In this document: positions 47,622-59,139 of the stretch, in pieces | Layout of the letters: each line of letters starts with the position of its first letter | How positions within the stretch are numbered: position 1 is the stretch's first letter | NCBI RefSeq assembly: GCF_002741055.1 | Contig: NZ_CP016809.1 | Location: forward strand, 1,506,001-1,570,000 | From: Paenibacillus ihbetae | GTDB taxonomy: Bacteria > Bacillota > Bacilli > Paenibacillales > Paenibacillaceae | Reading direction: 5' to 3' | Length of the DNA: 64,000 bases | The notes under the pieces: generated by a model | The model's input: the letters and a program-made list of their open reading frames with translations, nothing else | Told to the model about the DNA's origin: nothing | Databases searched by the model: none | Made by a program: the position numbers and the translations under genes

Positions 47622-48861
47622 GAATGTCACGCTCCTTTACACCGTAATGGCTCGGTTTGCCGGCCCAACCTATTCTCACAAGTAGATTGAGCAAGAAACG
47701 GGAGAAATAAACGTTCGTGGCGATACTGATAAGGATCTCCAAAATCAATACGATGGCGAAGCCTTTAACGGCACCCGTACCGAATGCGAACATGACAGCC
47801 GCAACGAGAATCGTCGTCACGTTCGAGTCCATGATTGCGCGCAGCGAGGACTTTCCTCCGGATTTTACCGCGGAAGCGACGCTCTTGCCTGTTCTGATCT
47901 CTTCTCGGATCCGTTCATAGGTTATGATATTGGCGTCAACGGCCATACCTACCCCGAGAATGAACGCTGCAATCCCCGGAAGGGTCAAGGTAAAGTCCGC
48001 CCATACAAACACGAGAATCAAGAGCCATGTATGCAAAATGAGTGCAAAGCTTGCCAGCAAGCCAGGAATGCGGTACCGGATAATCATGAACAGCAGAATC
48101 GCAACCGAAGCCAGGAGACCTGCTTGAAGCGTCTTCGTTAGAGACTGCATGCCAAGAGTTGCGCCAACGCTCTGCGAATACTTCTCAACCAGCTTGAGCG
48201 GCAACGCGCCAAGGTTGATCGTATCGCGGATTTGCTTCGCTTCATCCAGCGTATAGCTTCCTGTGATTTGAGCGGAGCCATCGGTAAGTACGGCTTGTAC
48301 CGTCGGAGCGGACAGCAGCTGGTCATCCATGAAGATGGCCAATTCCTGACCAAGCAGGCGTTCCGTAATTTCAGCAAACTTTGCTTTGTCTTTCACCTTA
48401 ATGTCTATCATAGGCTGATTCAGCTGGTCATAGGCAATGGATGCGCCATTCTCTACAAAATCATTGCCCCGGAGCTCGATCTTACAGAACTCCTCGCCTT
48501 CTTTACAGCCGTCATTGCTTCGGAATGTGAGGTTCGCAGGTTCCTTCATCGTCTTCCGGACCTCGGCCTCATCCGTCACGCCGGCCACTTTCAACCGGAT
48601 GCGGTTGGTTCCTTCCGGTGTAACCTCCGGCTCTGTTGTGCCGAGCGCATCTGCGCGCTTCTGCAAGCTCTTCGCAGTTTCCTGCAATGCTTCTTTCGTG
48701 ACTTGCTGCCCTTCCATTAACGGCTCCGCTTCATAGAGTATTTCAAAGCCGCCCTTTAGATCTAGACCTAGGCGGACATCTTTCAGCAAGCCTGGAGTTG
48801 TAACGGCCATTATAATGGTAAGCCCGAGCACGGTAACGATGAAACTGATGATTCTTTTCAT
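47611..48861 (-). CDS. secD: protein translocase subunit SecD
   Basis: 416 residues. One N-terminal helix, a large outer domain with LGLDLKGGFEILYEAEP, then five helices with GVGMAVDANIITYERIREE, the proton-relay aspartate motif. The two cysteines in the outer domain (DGCKEGEEFCKIEL) are unusual and could form a disulfide (inference). AAGGGA lies before ATG. Separate from secF by overlap of 11 bases, as in many Paenibacillaceae. Confidence 0.96.
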   Translation of the reverse strand: MKRIISFIVTVLGLTIIMAVTTPGLLKDVRLGLDLKGGFEILYEAEPLMEGQQVTKEALQETAKSLQKRADALGTTEPEVTPEGTNRIRLKVAGVTDEAEVRKTMKEPANLTFRSNDGCKEGEEFCKIELRGNDFVENGASIAYDQLNQPMIDIKVKDKAKFAEITERLLGQELAIFMDDQLLSAPTVQAVLTDGSAQITGSYTLDEAKQIRDTINLGALPLKLVEKYSQSVGATLGMQSLTKTLQAGLLASVAILLFMIIRYRIPGLLASFALILHTWLLILVFVWADFTLTLPGIAAFILGVGMAVDANIITYERIREEIRTGKSVASAVKSGGKSSLRAIMDSNVTTILVAAVMFAFGTGAVKGFAIVLILEILISIATNVYFSRFLLNLLVRIGWAGKPSHYGVKERDIREL

Positions 48862-48972
48862 GCCGTCCCTTTTTCCCCCTTTTTACTCAATATTCCTATT
48901 ATAGCGATGTCAGAAAACCCAGTCAATTTATCAAAATTTGTCGGGATGAGAATCAATTCTATATACGGCAAG

Positions 48973-49013
48973 GCAAAAAGGGACCTCTTTCATTAATCGA
49001 AAGACGATCCCTT
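48973..49013 (-). terminator. terminator that includes the end of comN
   Basis: On the minus strand AAGGGATCGTCTTTCG pairs with GAAAGAGGTCCCTT (one mismatch) and TTTTT follows. The 5' arm contains the last codons of comN and its stop codon lies in the loop region, so the coding sequence and the terminator overlap. Confidence 0.8.
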
Positions 49014-49250
49014 ATATGCTGATATTGTCATATAATTCATTAAGCTCATTGCCTTCAAAGATAAGATATCATTGACCAGCTTGTGGAGGGACGGAACGCC
49101 TTCCTTCTCATACTTGCTGTTGACGCAGTTCCAGATATCATCCGTCGTCACGTGCTCGTAGCCTATGAGGTGCATCTCCTCGACTTTGCTTTGGCAGACC
49201 ATTTCGATGGTGCTCATCAATTCGTCCTCAGTCATAGGTGTCAGTTCCAT
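48993..49250 (-). CDS. comN: post-transcriptional regulator ComN (YrzD-like)
   Basis: 85 residues, small and acidic. TEDELMSTIEMVCQSKVEEMHLIGYEHVTTDDIWNCVNSKYEKEGVP matches the YrzD/ComN family, a post-transcriptional regulator of the comE mRNA in B. subtilis, located with DivIVA at the division site. GGAGG lies 11 bases before ATG. It stands between secDF and spoVB as in Bacillus. The role in competence here is inference. Confidence 0.85.
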   Translation of the reverse strand: MELTPMTEDELMSTIEMVCQSKVEEMHLIGYEHVTTDDIWNCVNSKYEKEGVPSLHKLVNDILSLKAMSLMNYMTISAYKGSSFD

Positions 49251-49453
49251 GACGTATAGCCTCCTCCCTGTCGTCCCCTTTGATAGATTCGACTCCTAAA
49301 GCCTGTTTCCTTCTATTCGTACCACGCCCGCGTTAAAAAGTAAAGTCATCAGATGGGACAGGTAGGGCATATCCATAAGAATGACGATAATTTGGCGGTT
49401 CTTACAGGAAACAAGCCCTTAAATTCAGCCTCAACCAGGGAGAGGGATGGACA

Positions 49454-51052
49454 GTGAACAAGCAATCGTTTATCAAAGGAACATTAATTTTACTGGCTGC
49501 AGGCATACTGAACCGTATCCTCGGCTTCATTCCGCGGATCGCCCTGCCACGAATCATCGGCCCGGAAGGCGTTGGCATTTACCAGCTCGGTTACCCCTTC
49601 TTCATCGTACTTGTCACGATCATCACCGGCGGAATTCCGCTTGCCATCGCCAAAATGGTCGCCGAGGCGGAAGGCGCCGGAAAGCGGGATGCTTCCAAGC
49701 AAATTCTCCAGGTCAGCCTGATGCTGACGCTGACAGCCGGAACGCTCTTTATGGGATTGAGCCTGCTGCTGGCTCCTTGGGTTACGGGTGTCCTCCTGCC
49801 GGACGAGCGGGTGTTCCAGACCTTTATCAGCATGACGCCCATGCTGATTATCATTGCGGTCTCTTCCGTATACAGGGGCTACTTCCAAGGCAAACAAAAC
49901 ATGATTCCCTCCGCAAGCTCCTCCGTCATCGAGACGATCGTCCGAATCGTATGCATGCTGTGGTTTGCCCATCTTCTTATGCCCAAAGGCATCGAGTACG
50001 GAGCGGCTGGCGCGATGCTCGGCACGGCCGTTGGCGAGCTGATCGGGATGATTGCCCTGCTGATGCAGTATGCCGGCGAGGGGCGCCGAAACGGCAAGCT
50101 CCTGCCCAAATCGCCTCCGCCGGACACCTCCGGGTTGAAGGAACCGGCGGATTCTACCCGGGGGATTCTGAAGCGGCTGGCGGGAATCGCGATTCCGGTC
50201 ACCGGAGGCCGAATGGTTGGCTCCTTCTCCTATCTGCTTGAAACCATTCTTACGAATCGAAGCCTTGCCCTGGCCGGAATCGCCACAACGGTTGCAACCG
50301 CCCAATACGGAGCCCTTCAGGGCATGGTCATACCGCTGCTGCTGCTTCCGGGGGCGCTCACGGTTTCACTCGCCATCTCCCTGGTCCCTTCACTCTCGGA
50401 GGCCTCCGCGCGTAATGACCGGGTGACCATACACAAACGGATGAACCAGTCCCTTAGACTGGCTCTCGTATCAGGCGCGCCCTTTGCCGTTGTTATGTAT
50501 GTCCTGGCCGAACCGCTGTGCCTCCTCTTGTACGATAACCGAGAGGTCGGATCCATGCTTAAAATGATGGCCCCCTTTGCGCTGTTCCTTTATGTTCAGT
50601 CTCCGCTCCAAGCAGCGCTGCAGGCACTGGATCGGCCAGGAAGAGCCCTTGTCAATACCTTGATCGGAGCGTTGATTAAAATGAGCCTGATCGTCTATTT
50701 GGCATCCAATCCGGCCTTCGGCATCAAGGGGGCGGTCATAGCCATTCTCGTGAACAGCGTTGCGGTCACCGTGCTGCACGGCTTCAGTCTGTCCCGGCTG
50801 ATCGGATTTCGCTTCCGTTGGCTCGATTACATGAAAACGGCTGCCGTCATGCTGATCATGGGGGCTTCAATTCTCTATGGATATAACCATCTGCCGTTTA
50901 GTACACAGCCATGGCTTCAATTTCTGGCGTCCGTTTTCATCGGCTTTGTCGTTTATTTTGCCGTCATCTTTTTGACCAGACTGGTGACGCCGCGCGATCT
51001 GGAACGCGTTCCCGTGGTCGGGGCTTGGCTCAACCGCAGCAGCCGCCGTTAA
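49454..51052 (+). CDS. spoVB: stage V sporulation protein B-like polysaccharide flippase
   Basis: 532 residues from a GTG start (AGGGAGAGG upstream). About 14 membrane helices; the start FIKGTLILLAAGILNRILGFIPRIALPRIIG and YRGYFQGKQNMIPSASS are typical of the SpoVB/MurJ-like MOP flippases. In B. subtilis SpoVB is needed for the spore cortex and probably flips lipid-linked precursors. Position next to comN and the DUF421 gene matches Bacillus. Its stop codon and that of the convergent DUF421 gene share the sequence TTAA. Confidence 0.92.
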   Translation: MNKQSFIKGTLILLAAGILNRILGFIPRIALPRIIGPEGVGIYQLGYPFFIVLVTIITGGIPLAIAKMVAEAEGAGKRDASKQILQVSLMLTLTAGTLFMGLSLLLAPWVTGVLLPDERVFQTFISMTPMLIIIAVSSVYRGYFQGKQNMIPSASSSVIETIVRIVCMLWFAHLLMPKGIEYGAAGAMLGTAVGELIGMIALLMQYAGEGRRNGKLLPKSPPPDTSGLKEPADSTRGILKRLAGIAIPVTGGRMVGSFSYLLETILTNRSLALAGIATTVATAQYGALQGMVIPLLLLPGALTVSLAISLVPSLSEASARNDRVTIHKRMNQSLRLALVSGAPFAVVMYVLAEPLCLLLYDNREVGSMLKMMAPFALFLYVQSPLQAALQALDRPGRALVNTLIGALIKMSLIVYLASNPAFGIKGAVIAILVNSVAVTVLHGFSLSRLIGFRFRWLDYMKTAAVMLIMGASILYGYNHLPFSTQPWLQFLASVFIGFVVYFAVIFLTRLVTPRDLERVPVVGAWLNRSSRR

Positions 51053-52029
51053 TCCTGCTCTTTCCCGTCTACGTAGATTCTACCTTTATGATCGATGGAG
51101 CAGAGGAATACATCCTCAAAATCGTTAAATCCGTACGTTCGGATTTCGCCTTGGAGCCATGGGCGGTTTTTTTCGATAAGCTTCAGGTTTTCATCCTGCA
51201 CCTTTCCGTCCATGATCAGGGGGATCGGCATCCCTTCGTACGTAACTTTATGGTACGGGATATCGATAATGGCTTCTTCCGAAGCACTGCGGGCGGTCAA
51301 GGAATGCCCGTTACCGGATGAGCCGTCACCATTGGAGGTGGACGCGCCGCTGCCAGAATTCGATGTGCTGCTAGCGGACCCGGTTAACCCCTGCTGGCTG
51401 CCCGCTACCGACGCTCCCAAATCTGATTCGGAAGCCACGCTGCCGGACCCGGAAATCACGTCGCCGAATCCGGAAGTTACGCTGCCGGACCCTCTTCTTC
51501 CCTGCTCGACGGACTCGGCACCCTTGCCCTGATCTTCCGAGCTTGAGGAGCTGACTGAGGAGCCCGCTGCATTGTCCTTGTCTTTTGGAATAATGGTTAG
51601 CTGTCCGGTTGTTTCCAATATTGCAAACTCCACATCCGCCAGGCTGTCTATATCCTTGCCGCGCAGCTGCTGCATCAGATCATCCAGATTGTAGCGAAGC
51701 CTCGCCATCTCCTTACGATGAAGCTTCCCCTTGGATACTAGGATGCTGGGCCTGCCGTCGGCCAGCAGACGAATTTTCCGGAATTTTAACCCAAGATAGG
51801 CCAGCCCTACTTGAATCCCGACGAGGACGATAATCGGAGCAAGTCCTTCCCAAATCGGCTTGTTGACATCCTCAAGAACAACCGTTGCAATTTCTGCAAT
51901 CATAATCGAGATTGCGAGGTCGAATATGGACAGCTTTCCGATCTCTCTTTTTCCCATAATGCGCATCGTCACAAAAATAACCGCATACATCAGAATCGTC
52001 CGCAGTATCAGAATAGTGATATGAGACAT
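51049..52029 (-). CDS. DUF421 membrane protein (YrbG-like) with Ser/Gly-rich insertion
   Basis: 326 residues from ATG at 52029 (GGGAGG at eight bases; the TTG at 52035 touches that site). Three N-terminal helices (SHITILILRTILMYAVIFVT, then SIFDLAISIMIAEIATVVLE and the next), followed by the DUF421 cytoplasmic part (GRPSILVSKGKLHRKEMARLRYNLDDLMQQLRGKDI). Between about residues 158 and 252 lies a 95-residue low-complexity Ser/Gly/Asp/Glu-rich stretch that the usual YrbG of about 220 residues lacks. The C-terminal part DEFLKLIEKNRPWLQG-like (VQDENLKLIEKNRPWL) is preserved. Function is unknown. It is convergent with spoVB. Confidence 0.88.
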   Translation of the reverse strand: MSHITILILRTILMYAVIFVTMRIMGKREIGKLSIFDLAISIMIAEIATVVLEDVNKPIWEGLAPIIVLVGIQVGLAYLGLKFRKIRLLADGRPSILVSKGKLHRKEMARLRYNLDDLMQQLRGKDIDSLADVEFAILETTGQLTIIPKDKDNAAGSSVSSSSSEDQGKGAESVEQGRRGSGSVTSGFGDVISGSGSVASESDLGASVAGSQQGLTGSASSTSNSGSGASTSNGDGSSGNGHSLTARSASEEAIIDIPYHKVTYEGMPIPLIMDGKVQDENLKLIEKNRPWLQGEIRTYGFNDFEDVFLCSIDHKGRIYVDGKEQD

Positions 52030-52204
52030 AATCAATCCCTCCCAGCTGGTCGAACATTCTCATGTACAGCTATTCTGACCTTCGGCATCCATTCCCATTC
52101 GAGGATTGACGATTAATTAATGGCAATCTTACAAACATCGAATTTGGCGGTTTCCGTTGTACTATATGCCCAGGCTTGGCCATACAATATTTACTAATAG
52201 AAGT

Positions 52205-52280
52205 TGTTCGAAAAGTCGTTTTTTGAACACGAAGTGAATCAAGCAGTAACTCGGCATCCTGAAAAACCGGCTTTTTGAAC
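52205..52280. repeat. pair of related hairpin-forming repeats
   Basis: GTTCGAAAAGTCGTTTTTTGAAC (two pieces at about 52207-52228) and GAAAAACCGGCTTTTTGAAC (52261-52280) share the layout AAAA-CG-TTTTTGAAC, and the first forms a short hairpin. They lie in the gap upstream of the YrzE-like gene, a region of about 285 bases without a gene. I suspect a dispersed intergenic element. Confidence 0.55.
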
Positions 52281-52314
52281 TCGCACCAATATATTCGTTA
52301 AGGGGGAACGATTC

Positions 52315-52704
52315 ATGGAACCGATCCGGCGAGTATTCACCTTTCGCGTGACCAATCCCATTCTTTCAGGACTTTTGTATTCATTTTTTTGGATGTTTCT
52401 TGGGGCGCTGGCGCTCTCCCTCCTGCTGTGGAGCAGCGGCTTGACGGAAGAGGATTTATCGTTCTACACCTTTCTCGTACATGCTCTTTCCGCATTTATC
52501 GGGGGCTGTGTAGGCGGAAAGCGTGCGGGAAACAGAGGCTGGTATTACGGCTGCCTGACCGGGCTTCTGTACGGCGTTACGCTGCTGGCGATCGGATTCC
52601 TGGCCCTGGACAGCTCGCTGGCGCTTGGAGACCTGACCCTGCTGGCCACCGTCTTTATCGCCGGCGCGATCGGAGGCATGTTTGGCGTTAATTTGAAAAA
52701 ATAA
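52315..52704 (+). CDS. yrzE: TIGR04086 family membrane protein (YrzE-like)
   Basis: 129 residues with four hydrophobic helices; the start FRVTNPILSGLLYSFFWMFLGAL and the Gly-rich centre HALSAFIGGCVGGKRAGNRGWYYG are family features. Function is unknown. AAGGGGGAACG lies before ATG. In B. subtilis yrzE lies between yrbG and yajC (yrbF), the same neighbours as here. Followed by a bidirectional terminator. Confidence 0.88.
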   Translation: MEPIRRVFTFRVTNPILSGLLYSFFWMFLGALALSLLLWSSGLTEEDLSFYTFLVHALSAFIGGCVGGKRAGNRGWYYGCLTGLLYGVTLLAIGFLALDSSLALGDLTLLATVFIAGAIGGMFGVNLKK

Positions 52705-52742
52705 AGCGAAAGGCCGACTCCTGATAGAGTCGGCCTTTCGCT
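52705..52742. terminator. bidirectional terminator between yrzE and yajC
   Basis: Sixteen-base stem AGCGAAAGGCCGACTC with GAGTCGGCCTTTCGCT and a six-base loop. It starts directly at the yrzE stop codon and ends 45 bases from the yajC stop. Confidence 0.9.
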
Positions 52743-52786
52743 TGCCAATCAAGTCTCTCGAAGGCATCCTATGTATACCTTCCGGA

Positions 52787-53095
52787 TTACGTATTCGCGT
52801 TTACGCTATGGCTGATCGAATTACGATCGAACGTCAACTTCGTTACATCGTTCACTTTCAAAACGACGATATCATCGGTAATTTCCACGATCGTACCGTG
52901 AAGGCCACCGATAGTTACCACTTTATCGCCTTTCTGCAAAGCGCTCAGCATTGCCGTTCTCTGCTTCTGCTTCTTCTGTTGCGGACGAATCAGCAAGAAA
53001 TAGAAGATGACGAACATCAGAACGAACGGCAGAATCAAGCCAAGCAGACCTCCGCCGCCTTGATTCTGTGCTGCTGCGAGTTCTTGTTCAAACAT
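52787..53095 (-). CDS. yajC: preprotein translocase subunit YajC
   Basis: 102 residues: short N-terminus, one helix (LLGLILPFVLMFVIFYFLLI), then the motif RPQQKKQKQ and the domain LQKGDKVVTIGGLHGTIVEI. YajC associates with SecDF and aids export. A run of G (GGGGGGGAAAG) supplies the ribosome binding site. It is downstream of tgt by 50 bases, in the common queA-tgt-yajC order. Confidence 0.95.
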   Translation of the reverse strand: MFEQELAAAQNQGGGGLLGLILPFVLMFVIFYFLLIRPQQKKQKQRTAMLSALQKGDKVVTIGGLHGTIVEITDDIVVLKVNDVTKLTFDRNSISHSVNANT

Positions 53096-53144
53096 GTTTC
53101 TTTCCCCCCCTTCAACGACAACCCCCCAAGGGTCATAAGCTTAC

Positions 53145-55333
<2,189 letters not shown>

Positions 55334-55339
55334 GATCGG

Positions 55340-57421
55340 TCATTCCTTCGTTATAATCGTGTCGCGGTAATAGTGTTGCAGGATCTGCTTATAATCATAC
55401 CCCTGATCCGCCATTCCTTTGGCCCCCCATTGGGACATGCCCAGGCCGTGGCCGTTACCCTTGCCCGTAAATTTAAAGCCAGCCTTGCTGTCGACGGCTC
55501 TGGCTTGTCCTTCACCGTTCAAAATAACGGTACCCGCGCCCTTTACGCTGGCGCTTCCATTGCCGGAGACAACCGTTACCGTCCCTCCGGATGAAACCGT
55601 GGATTCTGCACCATTCGCGCTCAATACAGTATAACTTCCGGTCGGTTCAATATCAAACAATGTGCTGGGCAGCCCGCTAAATGCCGAGCGGTATACATCC
55701 GGGTACTTCACATCCAATTGCTGGCCATTGGCGTTGACGGACATTACCCGGCCTGAAGGGCCGCGCTCGGTCACGGTCAGTGACGTTATGGCTGAAGGGA
55801 GGGAGCTAGACGTCTTCCCTTTCAGCGAAGCCAGCAGCTGCTCGGACGTGAACGGGCCCCGAACCCACGCATAGCTGTTCGATTCCGCCACCTTGTCCAG
55901 AACGACCGCCGTCTCGCCCGGATTCATCTGGGCTACAGGCTTGACATCGGATTGAATCAGCGGCAGCGGACGTACATTCGTATCCTTCGACGTTACCGTC
56001 ATATAAGGGAGGCCTGCAGCGGTCTTGCTGCCTGTCTCCTTCACGTTATCTTCACGGACATAGCCGGTGAGCCCGCTGGGGAGAAGCACGTGGTACCACG
56101 ATTTCAAGGCGGCTTGTGCCGACGAATCGCCCGGGCTTTCTACTGCAGCGAATACGTTGTTGGCGTTGCCCCACACCTCCGATGGATCAGAGGTCATACC
56201 CCCGGCGTTGGAGGAGAACACCGTCTCGACCAGCTTGCCGTCCTTCATGACGACTTCTCCCTCAGTGGCGTCCACCGCCTGCACGACGCTCGGATACTCG
56301 TAGGCCGTACCATAGTAAGCCTGACTCAGCGTTGTATCGACGACATTGGCGACCTCAAACTTGGTTCCTTGGAACAGCGCATAGGTTCTTGCGGCAACTG
56401 CTTGTGCCTTCAATGCCTCGGCCCCCCATGAGGAAGGCACCTCGGCTCCTACCACCGAATAGAGGTACTGTTGGAACGGCAGCTCATTCACCAAATACAA
56501 TTGTCCGTTCTTCTTTCCGATCTCCATCGCTCCGCGATAGGTTCGGTCGGAACGTTCTTTTACATGGATGCCGGTGCCCGCGGTCCCCGCCACCTTGAGC
56601 GTGGCCAGCTCACCTGACAGCATGAAGTGCTGAACTTCCTGAGCAGCTGTCAGGTTCAGACTGGCGTCCTTGCGGATGATCAATCCCGGGGTTTTGGCAT
56701 TCGTCTCAACAAGGGGATTCGGCGCGGCAGCAGCGGCTTGCTGCTGGACAGCGGCCAAATCCGATGCATTGGCAGCCTCCCCGACCCATACCTCAAAACC
56801 CGCCTGGGTCATGACGCTAAATGCGTCAATCCCGGTGGCGGCATAAGCTGCACGCGCTGCTTCCGCCTGTGCTTCCGTGGCGAACGCGCCTGCGGACAGG
56901 TGGAGACCTCCTCGTACCGAAGGGGTCTGACCGTTCAAATGGGCAGCCGCCGTCTTGGCTGTTCTCGCTGCCGCATCGGCCGCAGCCTTCTCTGATGCGT
57001 ACATTCCCGCATACAGCTTATACACCTTGCCGTCTACGAACAGCATCGGCTTATCGCTGGTTGCCTGCAGCTTTTTAGCGGCTTCGGCAGCCGTTTGCCA
57101 ATCCGACGTTTCCAGTACCTTTACCCGGTAGGAATCGACGCTCATGCGCGCCTCTTGATTAGCCGGTATGCTTGTGATCGCTTGCTGGGCCCCAGCATGA
57201 TCCAACGCTACCGACAGGACCTCCTCGGATCGCAGGGTAACGGCATTGACTGTGGATCTATATTGGCTTCCAAGGTCCAGGAACATGGCAACTCGGATCG
57301 TGTCAAGTGACGGGGCGGCAGCATGCGCGGCAGGCCCTGCCCATATGCTTGCGGCTAGAGCAGCTGCTGCTATGCCTGCGGCAGTTCTGCGGAGAAATGA
57401 CTTCTTCCCCATTATATTCAT
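55340..57421 (-). CDS. SpoIID/LytB-domain secreted protein
   Basis: 693 residues with a signal peptide (basic start, hydrophobic stretch to about 35, AHA cleavage region). Two or three SPOR-like segments (about 90-240) rich in Ala precede the SpoIID domain (SLNLTAAQEVQHFML onward, AVAARTYAL near 350, GNGHGLGMSQWGAKGMA near the end). A segment with SH3-like features (LPYMTVTSKDTNVRPLPL to AYAWVRGP-like) interrupts the SpoIID domain. SpoIID proteins cut glycan strands that lack stem peptides. AGGAGG lies nine bases before ATG. The related B. subtilis SpoIID acts in engulfment, and LytB is an amidase enhancer; which applies is unknown. Confidence 0.9.
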   Translation of the reverse strand: MNIMGKKSFLRRTAAGIAAAALAASIWAGPAAHAAAPSLDTIRVAMFLDLGSQYRSTVNAVTLRSEEVLSVALDHAGAQQAITSIPANQEARMSVDSYRVKVLETSDWQTAAEAAKKLQATSDKPMLFVDGKVYKLYAGMYASEKAAADAAARTAKTAAAHLNGQTPSVRGGLHLSAGAFATEAQAEAARAAYAATGIDAFSVMTQAGFEVWVGEAANASDLAAVQQQAAAAAPNPLVETNAKTPGLIIRKDASLNLTAAQEVQHFMLSGELATLKVAGTAGTGIHVKERSDRTYRGAMEIGKKNGQLYLVNELPFQQYLYSVVGAEVPSSWGAEALKAQAVAARTYALFQGTKFEVANVVDTTLSQAYYGTAYEYPSVVQAVDATEGEVVMKDGKLVETVFSSNAGGMTSDPSEVWGNANNVFAAVESPGDSSAQAALKSWYHVLLPSGLTGYVREDNVKETGSKTAAGLPYMTVTSKDTNVRPLPLIQSDVKPVAQMNPGETAVVLDKVAESNSYAWVRGPFTSEQLLASLKGKTSSSLPSAITSLTVTERGPSGRVMSVNANGQQLDVKYPDVYRSAFSGLPSTLFDIEPTGSYTVLSANGAESTVSSGGTVTVVSGNGSASVKGAGTVILNGEGQARAVDSKAGFKFTGKGNGHGLGMSQWGAKGMADQGYDYKQILQHYYRDTIITKE

Positions 57422-57479
57422 GTCTACAAACCTCCTGAAAGCTGTAAGGATAGAATAATGAGCGATTGTCCAAAAACGT

Positions 57480-58487
57480 CTATCGGCGGTCCTCCGGAAC
57501 CGGAATGCCTAAATGATGGTATGCATTCGGTGTCACGACCCGCCCGCGCGGTGTGCGCTGCAAGAACCCGATCTGCAGCAGGTACGGCTCGTACACATCC
57601 TCGATGGTCTGGCTCTCTTCGCCAATCGTGGCCGCGATCGTATCCAGACCGACCGGTCCGCCGCGGAAGCTCTTGATCATGGCATGAAGCATTTTGTGAT
57701 CGATGAGATCAAGCCCCATCGGGTCGATCTGGAGCATTCTCAGCGCTTCCTTTGCAATGTCGGTCGTAATCATCCCGTCGCCCCGGACCTGCGCGAAATC
57801 GCGGACGCGCTTAAGCAGCCGGTTTGCAATCCGCGGCGTCCCCCGCGAACGAAGGGCAATTTCCTCTGCGGCATCCCCTAAAATTTCGATGCCCAAAATG
57901 TCCGCGCCGCGGGACACGATATAACTCAGCTCATCCACCGTATAAAACTCCAGGCGGCTGACAACCCCGAAGCGATCGCGCAGCGGGGCGGAGAGCAAGC
58001 CCGCTCTCGTCGTGGCGCCTATGAGCGTGAACGGCGGCAGATCCAGCCGGACCGATCGTGCGCTCGGCCCTTTGCCGATCATGATGTCCAGCGCAAAATC
58101 CTCCATTGCCGGATACATGACCTCCTCAACCGTCCGATGCAACCGATGGATTTCATCGATAAAAAGAACATCGCCCTCCTGCAGATTCGTAAGAAGGGCA
58201 GCCAGATCGCCGGGACGCTCGATGGCGGGACCCGTGGTCGTACGCAGATTTACGCCAAGCTCATTGGCGATAATGTTCGCAAGGGTCGTTTTCCCCAGTC
58301 CCGGGGGACCGTACAGCAGCACATGGTCCAGCGCTTCCTTGCGCATCTTCGCTGCCTCGATATAGATTTTCAAGTTCTCTTTCACTTGATTTTGTCCGAT
58401 ATATTCGGCCAAATACCGGGGACGCAGGCTGAGCTCTACCGCCTGGTCCTCCATCATTAAATTCGCAGTAATAATTCGATCGTCCAT
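57480..58487 (-). CDS. ruvB: Holliday junction branch migration helicase RuvB
   Basis: 335 residues. AAA+ motor with Walker [11 protein letters not shown] at about 59-68, Walker [11 protein letters not shown] near 112, sensor [18 protein letters not shown], and winged helix at the C-terminus. It moves Holliday junctions with RuvA. AGGAG lies 12 bases before ATG. ruvC-ruvA-ruvB are on one strand with small gaps. Confidence 0.98.
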   Translation of the reverse strand: MDDRIITANLMMEDQAVELSLRPRYLAEYIGQNQVKENLKIYIEAAKMRKEALDHVLLYGPPGLGKTTLANIIANELGVNLRTTTGPAIERPGDLAALLTNLQEGDVLFIDEIHRLHRTVEEVMYPAMEDFALDIMIGKGPSARSVRLDLPPFTLIGATTRAGLLSAPLRDRFGVVSRLEFYTVDELSYIVSRGADILGIEILGDAAEEIALRSRGTPRIANRLLKRVRDFAQVRGDGMITTDIAKEALRMLQIDPMGLDLIDHKMLHAMIKSFRGGPVGLDTIAATIGEESQTIEDVYEPYLLQIGFLQRTPRGRVVTPNAYHHLGIPVPEDRR

Positions 58488-58521
58488 CTTAAGTTAAACT
58501 CCTCTCCTGCAGACGACGCTA

Positions 58522-59139
58522 TTAACCGGCATACAGCTGCTGCAGTGCCCGTTTCATCAATACATCGACCGATTCTCCGCTGCCGATGGTATCCTTAATC
58601 TTGAGCCATACCTTATCCAATTCGCTGTCCGTGTATCCGAGCGCCTTCAACCCTTCCCGGGCCTCGGTCCAAGCCGAACCGTTTTCCTCCGGCTGCTCCT
58701 CTTGAAGGGCAAACAGTCCTGTCGCCATTGCGGCATCGCTGAAGCCGTCCAGCTTGTCCTTCAGATCCAGAATCATGCGCTGGGCGGTCTTCTTGCCGAT
58801 GCCCGGCAGCTTGATCAGGAACGAAATGTTCTCTTGATAGATTGCCGATACAACGTGATCCGGCGAGCCGCCGCCCAATATTCCGAGCGCCACCCGCGGG
58901 CCGATGCCGGATACTTCGATGAGCTTGCGGAACAAGCGCTGCTCTTCGCGCGTCGGGAAGCCGAACAGCAGAATCGCATCCTCGCGCACATGATGGTGGG
59001 TATACACCGTGACGACCCCTTCCATTTTGGCAAAGGCATACGGATTCGGGCAGAAGACGCGATACCCCACACCATGGACATCCAGCACGATATATTCACT
59101 CTCAAGATGGACGACCTGTCCACGTAAAAAATCTATCAT
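58522..59139 (-). CDS. ruvA: Holliday junction branch migration protein RuvA
   Basis: 205 residues from ATG at 59139 whose A lies in the ruvC stop (ATGA overlap). An OB fold (MIDFLRGQVVHLESEYIVLDVHGVGYRV), two helix-hairpin-helix motifs (ISFLIKLPGIGKKTAQRMILDLKD), and a C-terminal domain that contacts RuvB. It binds four-way junctions. The open frame runs further upstream inside ruvC and should not be used. Confidence 0.97.
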   Translation of the reverse strand: MIDFLRGQVVHLESEYIVLDVHGVGYRVFCPNPYAFAKMEGVVTVYTHHHVREDAILLFGFPTREEQRLFRKLIEVSGIGPRVALGILGGGSPDHVVSAIYQENISFLIKLPGIGKKTAQRMILDLKDKLDGFSDAAMATGLFALQEEQPEENGSAWTEAREGLKALGYTDSELDKVWLKIKDTIGSGESVDVLMKRALQQLYAG

